This document shows positions 34,838 to 44,204 of a stretch of 51,933 nucleotides of DNA, one piece after another. Both the position numbers and the translations under genes were made by a program. The notes beneath the pieces were generated by a model that had not been told where the DNA came from, did not search any database, and worked only from the letters and a program-made list of their open reading frames with translations. The DNA is from Candidatus Sabulitectum sp. (GTDB lineage Bacteria; Fermentibacterota; Fermentibacteria; Fermentibacterales; JCC-6), in contig JAIOSV010000112.1 in NCBI GenBank assembly GCA_021107435.1, forward strand, positions 1-51,933. Direction: 5' to 3'. Each line of letters begins with the position of its first letter. The stretch's first letter is position 1.

Positions 34838-35503
34838 TTACTGACGTCCGCCGCGAACTCCGCCGCGAGGGATACTGAGGATCTGTCCGGGATAGATCAG
34901 GTTGGGATCGCTGATCTTGTCACGGTTGCCCTCGTAAAGCTGAGGCCATTCGCCTCTGTTGTTGTAAACGATACCATAACCGGCAATCTTGCCGAGATAG
35001 TCGCCACCGACAACAGTGTAGGAGCTGGCCATGGGTACCGGTACCACAATAGTGTCACCTGCATAGATCATGTTGGGATCGTTGATGTGGGAGCTGTTGC
35101 GCTCATAGATGCGGGGCCACTCGGAACCGTCACCAAAGTAGTAATGGTAGCTGGCGATAAGCCAGAGACATTCGCCATCAACGATTGTGTGATTCACACC
35201 GCTGTTGCGAAGTCTGTTGATCTCACCGCGAAGCCAGCTGATGTCCTGGTTGAGCTGGTTGATTTCAGCCTGGAGAGCATCTCTCTCAGCACGAAGAGGA
35301 AGAACAAGTGATTCCCATTCCTCAACGATTGGATCGGCTTCACTCTTTACCCATTCCCAGTAAGCAATCTGGAGCTCAATATTCTTGTCGCCCATAGCCT
35401 CGATGTCATCGCGGCTGTAGTCCTGAAGATCCTCAACTGTATAGCTCTTTGCGAATGAAAGAGTAGCAAAGAGGACCAGTACGATAATCATTAAATAACG
35501 CAT
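34838..35503 (-). CDS. Exported protein with coiled coil and two LysM-like domains
   Basis: A 221-residue protein: signal peptide MRYLMIIVLVLFATLSFAKS, a helical coiled-coil (about 70-110: LRAERDALQAEINQLNQDISWLRGEINRLR), then two LysM-like repeats. Repeat 1 is HTIVDGECLWLIASYHYYFGDGSEWPRIYERNSSHINDPNMIYAGDTIVVP and repeat 2 is YTVVGGDYLGKIAGYGIVYNNRGEWPQLYEGNRDKISDPNLIYPGQILSIP. LysM binds peptidoglycan or related glycans, so this is probably a periplasmic cell-wall-binding protein. AAGGGG precedes the ATG. It lies 13 bases after the small lipoprotein gene and ends before a hairpin terminator. Confidence 0.92.
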   Translation of the reverse strand: MRYLMIIVLVLFATLSFAKSYTVEDLQDYSRDDIEAMGDKNIELQIAYWEWVKSEADPIVEEWESLVLPLRAERDALQAEINQLNQDISWLRGEINRLRNSGVNHTIVDGECLWLIASYHYYFGDGSEWPRIYERNSSHINDPNMIYAGDTIVVPVPMASSYTVVGGDYLGKIAGYGIVYNNRGEWPQLYEGNRDKISDPNLIYPGQILSIPRGGVRGGRQ

Positions 35504-35516
35504 ACTTTACCCCTTC

Positions 35517-35789
35517 CTATCTTCCGGTTCCGCCGAGAGATTCGTACTCGGCCTGAAGTTCTGCCTTCTCGGCCTGAAGAAGCACAATCTGTGCCTCCAG
35601 CTGAGGAATTTCCTCATTGAGATTACCAAATTCGTTCTCAAGACTGATAGCTCTTGCCTCTGCCGCCAATGCTGCTGCCCGAGCTGCGTCCCTTGCGCGA
35701 AGCTGTTCTTCGCTGGGACCGCAAGCTGCTACAAGCAGAACCATGGCAAGGAGAGCAATAAAGAACACAGATGTTCTTGTTTTGAGCAT
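35517..35789 (-). CDS. Small coiled-coil lipoprotein
   Basis: Starting at ATG 35789 (AGGAGG eight bases upstream) gives 90 residues: signal with lipobox LLVAAC, then a single long alanine/glutamate-rich helix (RARDAARAAALAAEARAISLENEFGNLNEEIPQLEAQIVLLQAEKAELQAEYE). This is Lpp-like in size and build and may tether the envelope together with the LysM protein encoded 13 bases downstream. The longer upstream frame has no signal of its own and is not used. Confidence 0.85.
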   Translation of the reverse strand: MLKTRTSVFFIALLAMVLLVAACGPSEEQLRARDAARAAALAAEARAISLENEFGNLNEEIPQLEAQIVLLQAEKAELQAEYESLGGTGR

Positions 35790-35987
35790 CTCCAAAACCT
35801 CCTCTCGGTTACTCCGTCTGTACGTTCTTGTAACTATGGAATCGTGAATACATTCTGTCCTCATGACCCCTCGCCTCATTCGAGGCTGAAATTATCAATT
35901 CAGAAGGCTATTACTAACCACAACACACCGTGCTGTCAAGACTCAATCCAACCGCAGACAAAAGAAATATACAAACTCGGAAAAGAA

Positions 35988-36362
35988 TCAGGTACGGGGT
36001 TTTCTTTTAATAAAGATCCGGGAAAAAAGCCACACAGCAAGAAAAAGACCGGCAATATCAGCAAAGACATCCTGAAAAGAGCTGTCTCTCCCTGGTACGA
36101 AAGACTGGTGAAATTCATCCATTACCGCCCAGATCACTCCGGAAAACACCATCCTGAATTTCCTGTGCTTTTTCCCGAAGAGATCTTCATTAAGAACAAG
36201 GGCAAGGCCCAGCCCGCCGAATTCCACAAGGTGAAATACCTTGTCCTGGCCGGGAAACCATTCCACGGGTGGTTTCAGTGAAGGTTGATGGCTTAAATAG
36301 ACTATCAGCAGCGCAACAGAAGTTAGAAACAGTCTTTTAGAAATTATGACAAATTTATTCAT
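35988..36362 (-). CDS. VanZ-like membrane protein
   Basis: A 124-residue protein with three to four hydrophobic segments and the VanZ-family blocks DKVFHLVEFGGLGLAL and IWAVMDEFHQSFVPGRDSSFQDVFADIAGLFLA. VanZ proteins give low teicoplanin resistance in enterococci. In most genomes their role is unknown. It begins 12 bases after the stop of the GAF-GGDEF gene, so the two are cotranscribed. Confidence 0.9.
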   Translation of the reverse strand: MNKFVIISKRLFLTSVALLIVYLSHQPSLKPPVEWFPGQDKVFHLVEFGGLGLALVLNEDLFGKKHRKFRMVFSGVIWAVMDEFHQSFVPGRDSSFQDVFADIAGLFLAVWLFSRIFIKRKPRT

Positions 36363-36374
36363 GCCGGAAGAAAG

Positions 36375-38363
36375 CTATCCTTTCTGCTTGAAGAAAGGAC
36401 CAACCTCTGTTATTGCTGAACAGCCGGGTCGTGAAGAAATCTTTTCAACCGTGTTCACCGCAATTTGAGGCAATTTCAAAATCATTCTGTCAACGTGAGA
36501 TACAGCTCCGCCAATACAAACCTGCAATTCAATTTCCCTTCCGGATACTTTCAGAGGTTTGTGCGCGAATTCCTCGTGTATCCTTGCGGCAAAAGCTTCA
36601 GCGGAAACTCGATCCACTCCTGTAAGACAAACCAGAAAACCGTCAGGACCGTAACGAGCAAGAACAGCCTTTTCTCCCAGAGCTTTTTGCAGTCGTTTCG
36701 CTGTTTTCCTGAGAACGGTATCACCTGCTGTATAACCAAGATCCTCATTTATCCCAGTGAAGCCCTTGATATCTACGGCCAGAACCGCGATGGACAGAGC
36801 TCTGCTCCTTACTCCTCTGATAAGATCCGCGAGTTGTTCGTGAAAAGAGGAAAGAAGAGGCAGGCCTGTTAGTCTGTCAATCTCTCTCAGTTTCCTGATT
36901 GAGCTCAGTAAGTGATTTCTGCTCACCGCCAGACTGAAAATTGTCGCGTACGCCTTGAACACAGACAGATCTTCAAGAGAGAAAAACTGTTCGCTGGCGC
37001 TCTCGACTGTAAGAACACCCAGACTCTCCCCCCTGTCTTCCAGAGGAACAGCACAGCACGAACCGGCAACGCTGCGCGGGTCGTCTCTTTCTCCGAATGT
37101 TCTGCCCGCTCCCATTCTCAACCGTCGAAGCGGTTGTCTTCTGGATACAGCCAACCCTGCAAATCCATCATTGACATGAAACTCTCTTCCAGCTCTTCCG
37201 GCACCGAAAGGACCTCTGGATTCAAATATAGCCAGGGTATTGCTTGTATTCACAATTGCGACAGTCACAGTAGTCCCGGAATAAGAACTGATAATCCTGC
37301 CAATCAGTTTATGAACGGCTCCCCTTATGTCCCTGGAGGCTTCCATTTCTTCGCATATAGCCAGAAAACCGTTGTCTTTTTCTTTTCTGCCAAGTTCCCA
37401 GGAGATGGACAGGAGAAATACGGAGTCAACAAGTATTGATGAACTGCGCTTTCTTTTTTCTTCAGAATCATAATCCAGCACCATAAAACCGCTGAGAACT
37501 CCGTTCCTGCGGAATTGGACCAGTGTCACCCAGGGGCTTCCTCCGGCCTGGATATACCAGGGAAGGCCGGGAGTCCCTCCAATGGACAGTCTGTCTGCTC
37601 TTGCGTGCACCACATCCCCGGAGCTTTCGTTCAACATCTGAATCACAGGGTCATCCGGACCAGCCATATACCTTCCTGATACACTTCCGGAATCTGTCAC
37701 AAACTCGTTCAGAGTCCATACTTTTCTCCGATCCCGGATAAAAAGAAAAATCCCGTGAGCACCGGTACCTGCTTTCAAAATAGGAATAAGGCTTCGGGCC
37801 ACATCATCAGGAAACAAAGGAGATGTTTCTTTTGTTCTGCTGTGAGAATTCCGGGAGAAAGTATCTGCTGAAGATTTCTCTTCCTTCAGATATTCAACAG
37901 CAGACATGGACACCAGAGGAATAATTCCCGCAATCAGAGCCCCCCTGAGCACACTAAGAAAAGAACTCAGATCAAATGTTCCGCTCTTTATTCCTGTGGA
38001 GGATACAACCGGGGCGATGAACTCCACGGCGGCAAGCACTCCGGCAATGGTGAGAATCGGACCGCCGATGGAATCTCTCTTCATCCACAGAAAAAAAAGA
38101 GGGTAGAGAAAAGCAGCCGGCCCCAGTGCTCCGCCCCAGAGTTGCACTGCAGAGTTAACAAGAGCAGCTGTAAAAAATATTAAACCTGTCTGAGGAGTAC
38201 TATCCTTTCTTAGAAGAAACACCGCAATAACAACAGCAGTAGCTAACGGTAGAAAGCCGTACAAAAATGGATCAGACACCCTGTCTGTGAGTGTTACTGT
38301 ATTGGACAGAACAACAAGTGCAGAGAGAATGAGCAGTATGTGTCCAGTAATTCTTGGCAACAC
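36375..38363 (-). CDS. Membrane GAF-GGDEF protein with degenerate active site
   Basis: A 662-residue protein starting at GTG 38363 (AAGGGAAGA upstream). About six hydrophobic segments occupy residues 1-165. Two GAF-like sensor regions follow (about 190-330 and 345-495; the second has GDTVLR-independent phrases such as FHVNDGFAGLAVSRRQPLRR and AVPLEDRGESLGVLTVES). Residues about 500-655 form a GGDEF fold (RLTGLPLLSSF, VDIKGFTGINEDLGYTAGDTVLRKTAKRL), but the signature is RYGPDGF instead of RYGGDEF, so cyclase activity is doubtful. It may bind GTP or c-di-GMP as a regulator. It is cotranscribed with the VanZ-like gene and divergent from rho. Confidence 0.88.
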   Translation of the reverse strand: MLPRITGHILLILSALVVLSNTVTLTDRVSDPFLYGFLPLATAVVIAVFLLRKDSTPQTGLIFFTAALVNSAVQLWGGALGPAAFLYPLFFLWMKRDSIGGPILTIAGVLAAVEFIAPVVSSTGIKSGTFDLSSFLSVLRGALIAGIIPLVSMSAVEYLKEEKSSADTFSRNSHSRTKETSPLFPDDVARSLIPILKAGTGAHGIFLFIRDRRKVWTLNEFVTDSGSVSGRYMAGPDDPVIQMLNESSGDVVHARADRLSIGGTPGLPWYIQAGGSPWVTLVQFRRNGVLSGFMVLDYDSEEKRKRSSSILVDSVFLLSISWELGRKEKDNGFLAICEEMEASRDIRGAVHKLIGRIISSYSGTTVTVAIVNTSNTLAIFESRGPFGAGRAGREFHVNDGFAGLAVSRRQPLRRLRMGAGRTFGERDDPRSVAGSCCAVPLEDRGESLGVLTVESASEQFFSLEDLSVFKAYATIFSLAVSRNHLLSSIRKLREIDRLTGLPLLSSFHEQLADLIRGVRSRALSIAVLAVDIKGFTGINEDLGYTAGDTVLRKTAKRLQKALGEKAVLARYGPDGFLVCLTGVDRVSAEAFAARIHEEFAHKPLKVSGREIELQVCIGGAVSHVDRMILKLPQIAVNTVEKISSRPGCSAITEVGPFFKQKG

Positions 38364-38631
38364 TCTTCCCTTCGTTTTGTACCCTTGAACTTACTGAATA
38401 TACTCCACGAATTGCTAATGCCGCAGAAGACTCACAACGAAAAAAAGAGAGCACTTGACGACGGGGGCACAGTTTAATGATTTTTGGCTTGCACTTGGAG
38501 GTGCGATTACCCTTAAGCCATCAGCAGGTTGAAAAATCCTTTTCCTGGGTTCCATACATAAATGAAGATTTAAAAATACTAATCCCGTACTAATTCCACC
38601 TGAACAGTGGAGCATCCTGGAGTGATATTCA

Positions 38632-39945
38632 TTGCAAAAAACTAACAGACAAAAACGGACACCTTACAAGCATCGTCGGGTATTATCCGGCCCTTCAGCT
38701 TCGGATCTTGAAGCAAAAACTCTCTTAGAGCTTCAAGATCTGGCAAAAGAAACCGGCATCACCAGGGTCACCAACATCCGCAAGGCAGATCTGATAACCG
38801 CTATTCTTGAGAAAAAGGCTGAGAAGAACGGACTGGGATTTGCTAAAGGCGTCCTTGAAACCCTCAATGAAGGATACGGATTTCTAAGGAATTCATCATG
38901 CAACTACCTGCCGGGTCCAGACGATATTTATGTTTCTCCAAGTCAGATCAAGAGATTTAACTTGAAGACTGGAGACTCTATCACAGGTCACGCAAGAAAA
39001 CCCCGAGACGGAGAAAAATACGCAGCTCTTATCAGGCTGGAGAAAATCAACGAGTTAAGTCCTGAGGAAATTACTTCCAGAAGAAGATTTGAATCACTCA
39101 CACCATTCTATCCCGAAGAGCGTTTCACCCTTGAATCTACAGCTGATGAGTATTCAGGAAGAGTCATGGATCTCCTTGTTCCTGTCGGCATGGGACAGCG
39201 AGCTCTTATTGTCTCACCCCCCAGAGCAGGGAAGACCGTCCTTCTACAGCATCTGGCAAATGCAATTACTCGGAATCATCCTGATGTTGTACTCATTGTT
39301 CTTCTGATAGACGAAAGGCCCGAGGAAGTAACAGACATGAAACGCAATGTTCTGGGCGAGGTGGTAAGCTCCACCTTTGATGAGCCCCCCAAAAGACATG
39401 TTCACATAGCTGACATGGTGCTTGAAAAAGCGAAAAGACTGGTTGAATCCGGAAAGGATGTTGTTATTCTTCTGGACAGTATTACCCGTCTTGCCAGAGC
39501 CAACAATCAGGTGATCCCCCACTCTGGGAAAATCCTCTCCGGAGGAGTTGATTCCAACGCTCTTCAGAGGCCAAAGAGGTTCTTCGGCGCGGCAAGGAAT
39601 ATTGTGGAAGGCGGCAGCCTCACAATTATCGGTACGGCGCTGGTAGACACCGGCAGCAGAATGGATGAAGTTATCTTTGAGGAATTCAAGGGTACCGGTA
39701 ACTGTGAAATAGTTCTGGACAGAAGACTGGCGGATAGAAGAATCTATCCTGCCATTGATATTACAAAATCGGGAACAAGACGCGAGGATCTTCTTATGGA
39801 CGAAGAGACCATCAGCAGAGTCTGGGTTATGAGAAAGATTCTTGTGGAAATGAGCCCGGTAGAAGCCATGGAAACTCTGAAAAAGCAGTTGTCAAAGCAC
39901 AAATCGAACCGAAGGTTCCTTGACAACATGCAGAATTACGAGTAG
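38632..39945 (+). CDS. rho: Transcription termination factor Rho
   Basis: A 437-residue hexameric RNA helicase. The only in-frame start is TTG 38632, with TGGAGTG about eight bases upstream and a stop just before it. A Rho_N region ([31 protein letters not shown]) is followed by the cold-shock-like RNA-binding domain ([31 protein letters not shown]), and the ATPase core has P-loop [23 protein letters not shown] and the Q/R-loop region [20 protein letters not shown]. The N-terminus is short, without a large insert. Genes rpmE, DUF1385, prfA, prmC, ispG and glnA follow on the same strand. Confidence 0.97.
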   Translation: MQKTNRQKRTPYKHRRVLSGPSASDLEAKTLLELQDLAKETGITRVTNIRKADLITAILEKKAEKNGLGFAKGVLETLNEGYGFLRNSSCNYLPGPDDIYVSPSQIKRFNLKTGDSITGHARKPRDGEKYAALIRLEKINELSPEEITSRRRFESLTPFYPEERFTLESTADEYSGRVMDLLVPVGMGQRALIVSPPRAGKTVLLQHLANAITRNHPDVVLIVLLIDERPEEVTDMKRNVLGEVVSSTFDEPPKRHVHIADMVLEKAKRLVESGKDVVILLDSITRLARANNQVIPHSGKILSGGVDSNALQRPKRFFGAARNIVEGGSLTIIGTALVDTGSRMDEVIFEEFKGTGNCEIVLDRRLADRRIYPAIDITKSGTRREDLLMDEETISRVWVMRKILVEMSPVEAMETLKKQLSKHKSNRRFLDNMQNYE

Positions 39946-39977
39946 AATACGGCGATTTTCAGCATGGAGGAAAACAA

Positions 39978-40196
39978 GTGAAAAAAGACATACATCCTAA
40001 GTACGGAGAAGCTGTTTTCTCCTGTGCGTGTGGTAATGAAGTTCGTACAAAGTCCACAAAAGGCGATCACAGGTTCGATATCTGTTCGGCTTGCCATCCC
40101 TTTTACACCGGCAAGCAGAAGCTTATTGATTCTGCCGGCAGGGTGGACAAATACCTTAGAAAATACGGTCTTCAGAAAGACGAGCAGGAGGGATAA
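39978..40196 (+). CDS. rpmE: 50S ribosomal protein L31 (zinc-binding form)
   Basis: A 72-residue protein, MKKDIHPKYGEAVFSCACGNEVRTKST, with CxC-type and CSAC cysteines forming the zinc site of the C+ L31 form, and FYTGKQKLIDSAGRVDKY as in the family. It starts at GTG 39978 with GGAGG upstream. The rho-rpmE order is widely conserved. A short hairpin follows before the DUF1385 gene. Confidence 0.97.
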   Translation: MKKDIHPKYGEAVFSCACGNEVRTKSTKGDHRFDICSACHPFYTGKQKLIDSAGRVDKYLRKYGLQKDEQEG

Positions 40197-40217
40197 CAAT
40201 CCCCAGCCGATAATGGA

Positions 40218-40243
40218 ACGGGAGGCATACAGCCTCCCGTTTT
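40218..40243 (+). terminator. Hairpin between rpmE and DUF1385 gene
   Basis: ACGGGAGGC (40218-40226) pairs perfectly with GCCTCCCGT (40232-40240) around a 5-base loop, followed by TTT. It may be a partial terminator that lowers readthrough into the downstream genes. Confidence 0.7.
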
Positions 40244-40260
40244 GCACATTATGGAGAATC

Positions 40261-41226
40261 ATGACAAACAAAAGACCTAATATTGGTGGACAAGCCCTTA
40301 TAGAGGGCGTATTTATGCGCGCTCCCGACGGCGCTGCTGCTGCTGCGAGAAAACCGGACGGCACCATTGTGGCTAAAAACATGAAACACCTGATACCTCC
40401 CGAGAGAACCGGAATTCTGAGCAAACCCGTCTTTCGGGGAGCTCTCAACCTCATAGACACCATAAAAATGGGGTTTTCTGCTCTGAACTGGTCTGCCGAG
40501 ACAGTGGAAGAGAAGAAAGATACAAAAGGTAAAAAGTCATCCAGAGCAGGTATGTGGCTGGCTAATATCGGTGCAGTGGCCCTCGCAATAGTTCTTTTTG
40601 CATGGCTGCCTCTCCGTCTGTCCACCTGGATTGTTTCCATCATTGGACCATCTTCGGGAGGGGTAGAGCAGTTCTACATTCACATCATAGCAGGCACTTT
40701 CAGGATTTTCGCCTTTATACTCTACATAATGGCCATTTCACTTATGCCTGACATTCGCAGGGTTTTCATGTACCACGGAGCTGAACATCAGGTGATTCAT
40801 GCCTGGGAGGATGGATCTGACGACCTTGCTCGCGACGCGGAAAAACAGACTCCACTTCACGCGAGATGCGGTACAAGTTTTCTGATGTATGTAATGATAG
40901 TTACCATTCTCTGCTATACCATTATTGATTCTCTGGTTTATCTGGCCACAGGAGTGTCTCCTGCCGCTCACTGGAGAGTACTCTATCACCTGCCTCTGAT
41001 TCCACTGGTAATGGGTGTTTCCTATGAAGTTCTGAAAATGGCCGATAAGCATCTCGATACATCCGCACTCGCAAGAATCCTTTCCAAACCCGGGCTCTGG
41101 CTGCAGCACCTGACGACAAAGCCAGCAACTCCGGAGATGCTTGAAGTTGCTGAAACCGCTGCGAAAATGGCGCTTGGATTTGACCTCCCGCCTGAGGTGG
41201 AAATTATAGAGGAGAACACTGAATGA
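40261..41226 (+). CDS. DUF1385 family membrane protein (YqhQ-like)
   Basis: A 321-residue protein starting at ATG 40261 (GGAGAATC upstream). The longer frame beginning at 40024 runs through rpmE and is not used. The N-terminus [18 protein letters not shown] is the DUF1385 signature. Four or so transmembrane helices, [14 protein letters not shown] and HARCGTSFL are also characteristic. The family is conserved next to prfA and prmC in many bacteria, but its function is unknown. Its stop overlaps the prfA start by 4 bases (ATGA). Confidence 0.93.
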   Translation: MTNKRPNIGGQALIEGVFMRAPDGAAAAARKPDGTIVAKNMKHLIPPERTGILSKPVFRGALNLIDTIKMGFSALNWSAETVEEKKDTKGKKSSRAGMWLANIGAVALAIVLFAWLPLRLSTWIVSIIGPSSGGVEQFYIHIIAGTFRIFAFILYIMAISLMPDIRRVFMYHGAEHQVIHAWEDGSDDLARDAEKQTPLHARCGTSFLMYVMIVTILCYTIIDSLVYLATGVSPAAHWRVLYHLPLIPLVMGVSYEVLKMADKHLDTSALARILSKPGLWLQHLTTKPATPEMLEVAETAAKMALGFDLPPEVEIIEENTE

Positions 41227-42299
41227 CCGCAAAGGGAGAACAGAAGAAGATTGAAGCCAGACTGGAGGAAATTGACGGCGCTTTATGCAAGCCGGAAACC
41301 CTTAAAAACCGCTCTCTTATGAAATCCCTCAACACAGAGAGGTACGGCCTTGTAGAGATAAATAACACCCTTGTAGACATTCTCGATACAGAGTCTCTTC
41401 TTGAGGAAATGAACACCGCAGCAATCGGGAATGATCCTGAGCTCTCCGAGATGGCCTCTGAAGAAATCCCGGACTTAAAGACAAAACTGAAGAAGCTGAA
41501 TCACAAACTTAAAATTCTTCTTATCCCCCCTGACCCTAACGACCAGCGCGGAGTGGTAATGGAGATCCGCGCCGGAACCGGCGGCGAAGAGGCCGCCCTT
41601 TTCGCAGGCAGCATTTTCAAGATGTACAGCTACTACGCGCAAAAAAAAGGATGGAAGTCTGAAGTAATGAGCGCCAGGGAAAGTGACCGTGGAGGATACA
41701 AGGAGATCATCCTGAACCTCTCCGGTAACGGAGTCTACAGCAGACTGAAATACGAATCAGGCGTTCACAGAGTACAGAGAGTGCCTGAGACTGAAACAAG
41801 CGGAAGAATTCACACATCAGCCTGCACTGTAGCCGTGCTTCCGGAAGCCGAAGAGATTGATGTGGAAATAAATAACGATGAACTTCGCATAGATGTTTAT
41901 CGTTCCAGCGGCCCCGGCGGACAAAGCGTTAACACAACCGACTCTGCTGTGCGCATTACCCACCTTCCCACAGGAACCGTTGTATCCTGTCAGGATGAAA
42001 AAAGTCAGATCAAGAACAAGGCCAAGGCCATGAAGGTTCTTCGGGCAAGGCTGCTTATCGTAAAACAGGATGAGGAAAACGCCAAACGATCAGAGAGCAG
42101 AAAGAGCATGGTGGGTTCCGGAGACAGATCAGCCAAAATCCGTACCTACAACTTCCCCCAGGGGCGATTCACCGACCACAGGATACACCTTACTCTCCAC
42201 AATTTGAATGACGTTCTCAGCGGTAACCTGGATCAGGTAATCGAAGCACTTATCAAGGCGGATCAGGAAAAAATCCTCGCAGCAAGATCCAAAAAGTAG
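41223..42299 (+). CDS. prfA: Peptide chain release factor 1
   Basis: A 358-residue class I release factor for UAA and UAG. The GGQ tripeptide, in [20 protein letters not shown] near residue 230, triggers peptidyl-tRNA hydrolysis. The codon-recognition motif lies in [18 protein letters not shown], where RF1 carries PxT (here PET). The gene is linked by a 4-base overlap to DUF1385 and followed after one base by prmC, which methylates the GGQ glutamine. Confidence 0.97.
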   Translation: MTAKGEQKKIEARLEEIDGALCKPETLKNRSLMKSLNTERYGLVEINNTLVDILDTESLLEEMNTAAIGNDPELSEMASEEIPDLKTKLKKLNHKLKILLIPPDPNDQRGVVMEIRAGTGGEEAALFAGSIFKMYSYYAQKKGWKSEVMSARESDRGGYKEIILNLSGNGVYSRLKYESGVHRVQRVPETETSGRIHTSACTVAVLPEAEEIDVEINNDELRIDVYRSSGPGGQSVNTTDSAVRITHLPTGTVVSCQDEKSQIKNKAKAMKVLRARLLIVKQDEENAKRSESRKSMVGSGDRSAKIRTYNFPQGRFTDHRIHLTLHNLNDVLSGNLDQVIEALIKADQEKILAARSKK

Positions 42300-42300
42300 C

Positions 42301-43140
42301 ATGACGCTTGCTGATGCTGTTAAGAAGGCTTCCAGTATGCTGAACACAGCAGGGTTTGAAGACTCCCTCTGGCAGGCCAGAGTTCTGGCGGCACACGTAA
42401 AAGGTCGAAGCCCCGGACAGCTTCATTTACTGAACAGCCTCTCCTTTGGCAACACACATTTTGAGGAGAGGCTTTTTTCGCTTGTGAGAAAGCGGATATC
42501 AGGCATACCCCTTCAGCATGTAATTGGTGAGTGGGACTTTTTCGGCAGAACATTTAAAGTTGACAGAAGAGCTCTGATACCCCGTCCGGAAACAGAGCTT
42601 CTTGTTGAATTCATCACAAAGACCACATTACCTCCCTCTCCTCTTATCCTGGATGTAGGTACAGGATCAGGGGTTATAGGTATTTCTCTTGCGCTTGAGA
42701 TACCGGATTCCACTGTGCTGGGCACTGATACCTCTACTGCAGCTCTTGAGCTTGCGGAAGAGAACAAACTGCTTCTTGCTACACAAAACTATTCAACAAT
42801 AAACTGCAATCTTGCTGATAGGGTGAGTCAGCGATTCGACGTCATTGTTGCAAACCTTCCTTACATTTCTTCAAAGGAAATCTCAGATCTTCACTCCGAG
42901 GTAAAGGATCATGACCCTCTTTCCGCACTGGATGGGGGAACTGGCGGAACTTTGCTTATATTGGAGCTTGTGAAGAGTATTCCTGGAAAAATTGAATCAG
43001 GCGGATTGATTGTTTTTGAGACAGGTTATGATCAGGGAGAGACAGTCGCGTCCTTTTTTTCAGAGGAATTCTGGACAAACATACAGATCCATAAGGATCT
43101 TGCCGGGAATTACAGAATGGTAACAGCTAGGAGGAACTAG
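42301..43140 (+). CDS. prmC: Release factor glutamine methyltransferase
   Basis: A 279-residue SAM-dependent enzyme that methylates Gln of the GGQ motif of release factors. The N-terminal helical domain includes IPLQHVIGEWDFFGRTFKVDRRALIPRPETELLVE. SAM motif I reads ILDVGTGSGVIGISLA. The catalytic NPPY-type motif is NLPYISS. Its start is one base after the prfA stop. The AGGAGG for the next gene, ispG, lies within its last codons. Confidence 0.95.
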   Translation: MTLADAVKKASSMLNTAGFEDSLWQARVLAAHVKGRSPGQLHLLNSLSFGNTHFEERLFSLVRKRISGIPLQHVIGEWDFFGRTFKVDRRALIPRPETELLVEFITKTTLPPSPLILDVGTGSGVIGISLALEIPDSTVLGTDTSTAALELAEENKLLLATQNYSTINCNLADRVSQRFDVIVANLPYISSKEISDLHSEVKDHDPLSALDGGTGGTLLILELVKSIPGKIESGGLIVFETGYDQGETVASFFSEEFWTNIQIHKDLAGNYRMVTARRN

Positions 43141-43142
43141 AG

Positions 43143-44204
43143 TTGGCTTCCAGGATTGGAGTGCAGGTTGGTGAAGTAACTATTGGTGCCGGAGCACCGG
43201 TGGTTGTGCAATCCATGACAAATACTGCCACTTCAGATCACCAGGCCACTCTCAGGCAGATTGAAAAGCTGACCTCTCTGGGCGCAGAAATTGTACGCGT
43301 TTCCATCCCGGATGATTCTTCAGCGAATGCTCTCCACGAAATCACAGAAAAATCACCAGTCCCAATAGTGGCGGATATTCACTTCCGAGCTGATCTTGCA
43401 ATAAAATCCATTCAGGCCGGAGTACACAAACTACGCCTCAATCCGGGAAACATCAGACGCGCAGAGGACATCCACAGAATTGCCGAGCTTGCCGGGAATC
43501 AGGGCATCCCCATAAGAATAGGGGTCAATTCCGGGAGTGTTCCCGGTGACCTCCGGGATAAGTATCAGGGAGTAAACGAGAATTCCATGTGGGAAGCCGC
43601 CCGGAGGCACATTGCTCTTCTCAGGGAAACCGGCTTCGAGGATATTGTACTTTCTCTGAAAGCGTCTGACCCCATGCTCACTGTAAGAGTTAACAGAAGA
43701 GCTGCCGCGGAATGCCCATATCCCCTGCATCTGGGAGTTACAGAAGCCGGCCCCAGAGGAACAGCAGGAATCCGAAGTGCTGTCGCCATGGGAATCCTTC
43801 TCAATGAAAACATCGGCGACACAATCCGGGTATCAATTTCAGGATCTCCTGAACCGGAGCCTGTAGCTGCCTGGGAAATTCTATCCTCTCTTGATCTCCG
43901 GCACAGATTCGTTAGAATTGTAAGCTGCCCCACCTGTGCCCGAACCAGACTTGATCTGGAAGCCCTGACTCTCAAGGTTCAAAAAATGGTGCAGGGTCTC
44001 CAACTCCCGATAACGATCGCGGTAATGGGCTGTGAAGTTAATGGCCCCGGAGAAGCCAAAGACGCAGATATCGCTATTATAGGTACACCCAACGGGCTTG
44101 TTCTCTGGGGCAACGGAGAGCAGTTGGGAACAATTTCTGAAGAAAAACTTGAAGACCGACTCATAAAAGAACTGAAGAAACTTGAAAGGCAGGCACTGAA
44201 GTGA
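43143..44204 (+). CDS. ispG: 4-hydroxy-3-methylbut-2-enyl diphosphate synthase
   Basis: A 353-residue iron-sulfur enzyme of the MEP isoprenoid pathway. It starts at TTG 43143, set by AGGAGG at 43129-43134. The N-terminal TIM barrel includes VVVQSMTNTATSDHQATLRQIEKL and ADIHFRADLAIKS. The 4Fe-4S cysteines lie in SCPTCARTRLD and GCEVNGPGEAKDADI. The length fits the short bacterial form without the plant-type insert. It overlaps glnA by 4 bases. Confidence 0.96.
   Translation: MASRIGVQVGEVTIGAGAPVVVQSMTNTATSDHQATLRQIEKLTSLGAEIVRVSIPDDSSANALHEITEKSPVPIVADIHFRADLAIKSIQAGVHKLRLNPGNIRRAEDIHRIAELAGNQGIPIRIGVNSGSVPGDLRDKYQGVNENSMWEAARRHIALLRETGFEDIVLSLKASDPMLTVRVNRRAAAECPYPLHLGVTEAGPRGTAGIRSAVAMGILLNENIGDTIRVSISGSPEPEPVAAWEILSSLDLRHRFVRIVSCPTCARTRLDLEALTLKVQKMVQGLQLPITIAVMGCEVNGPGEAKDADIAIIGTPNGLVLWGNGEQLGTISEEKLEDRLIKELKKLERQALK

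Noticed and set aside
34817..35311. 164-codon plus-strand ORF opposite the LysM gene
   Set aside because: It is the antisense shadow of a well-supported LysM protein with signal peptide and ribosome site.
40024..40260. Long N-terminal extension of the DUF1385 ORF
   Set aside because: It reads through rpmE in another frame. The family N-terminus begins at ATG 40261, which has its own ribosome site and follows a terminator hairpin.
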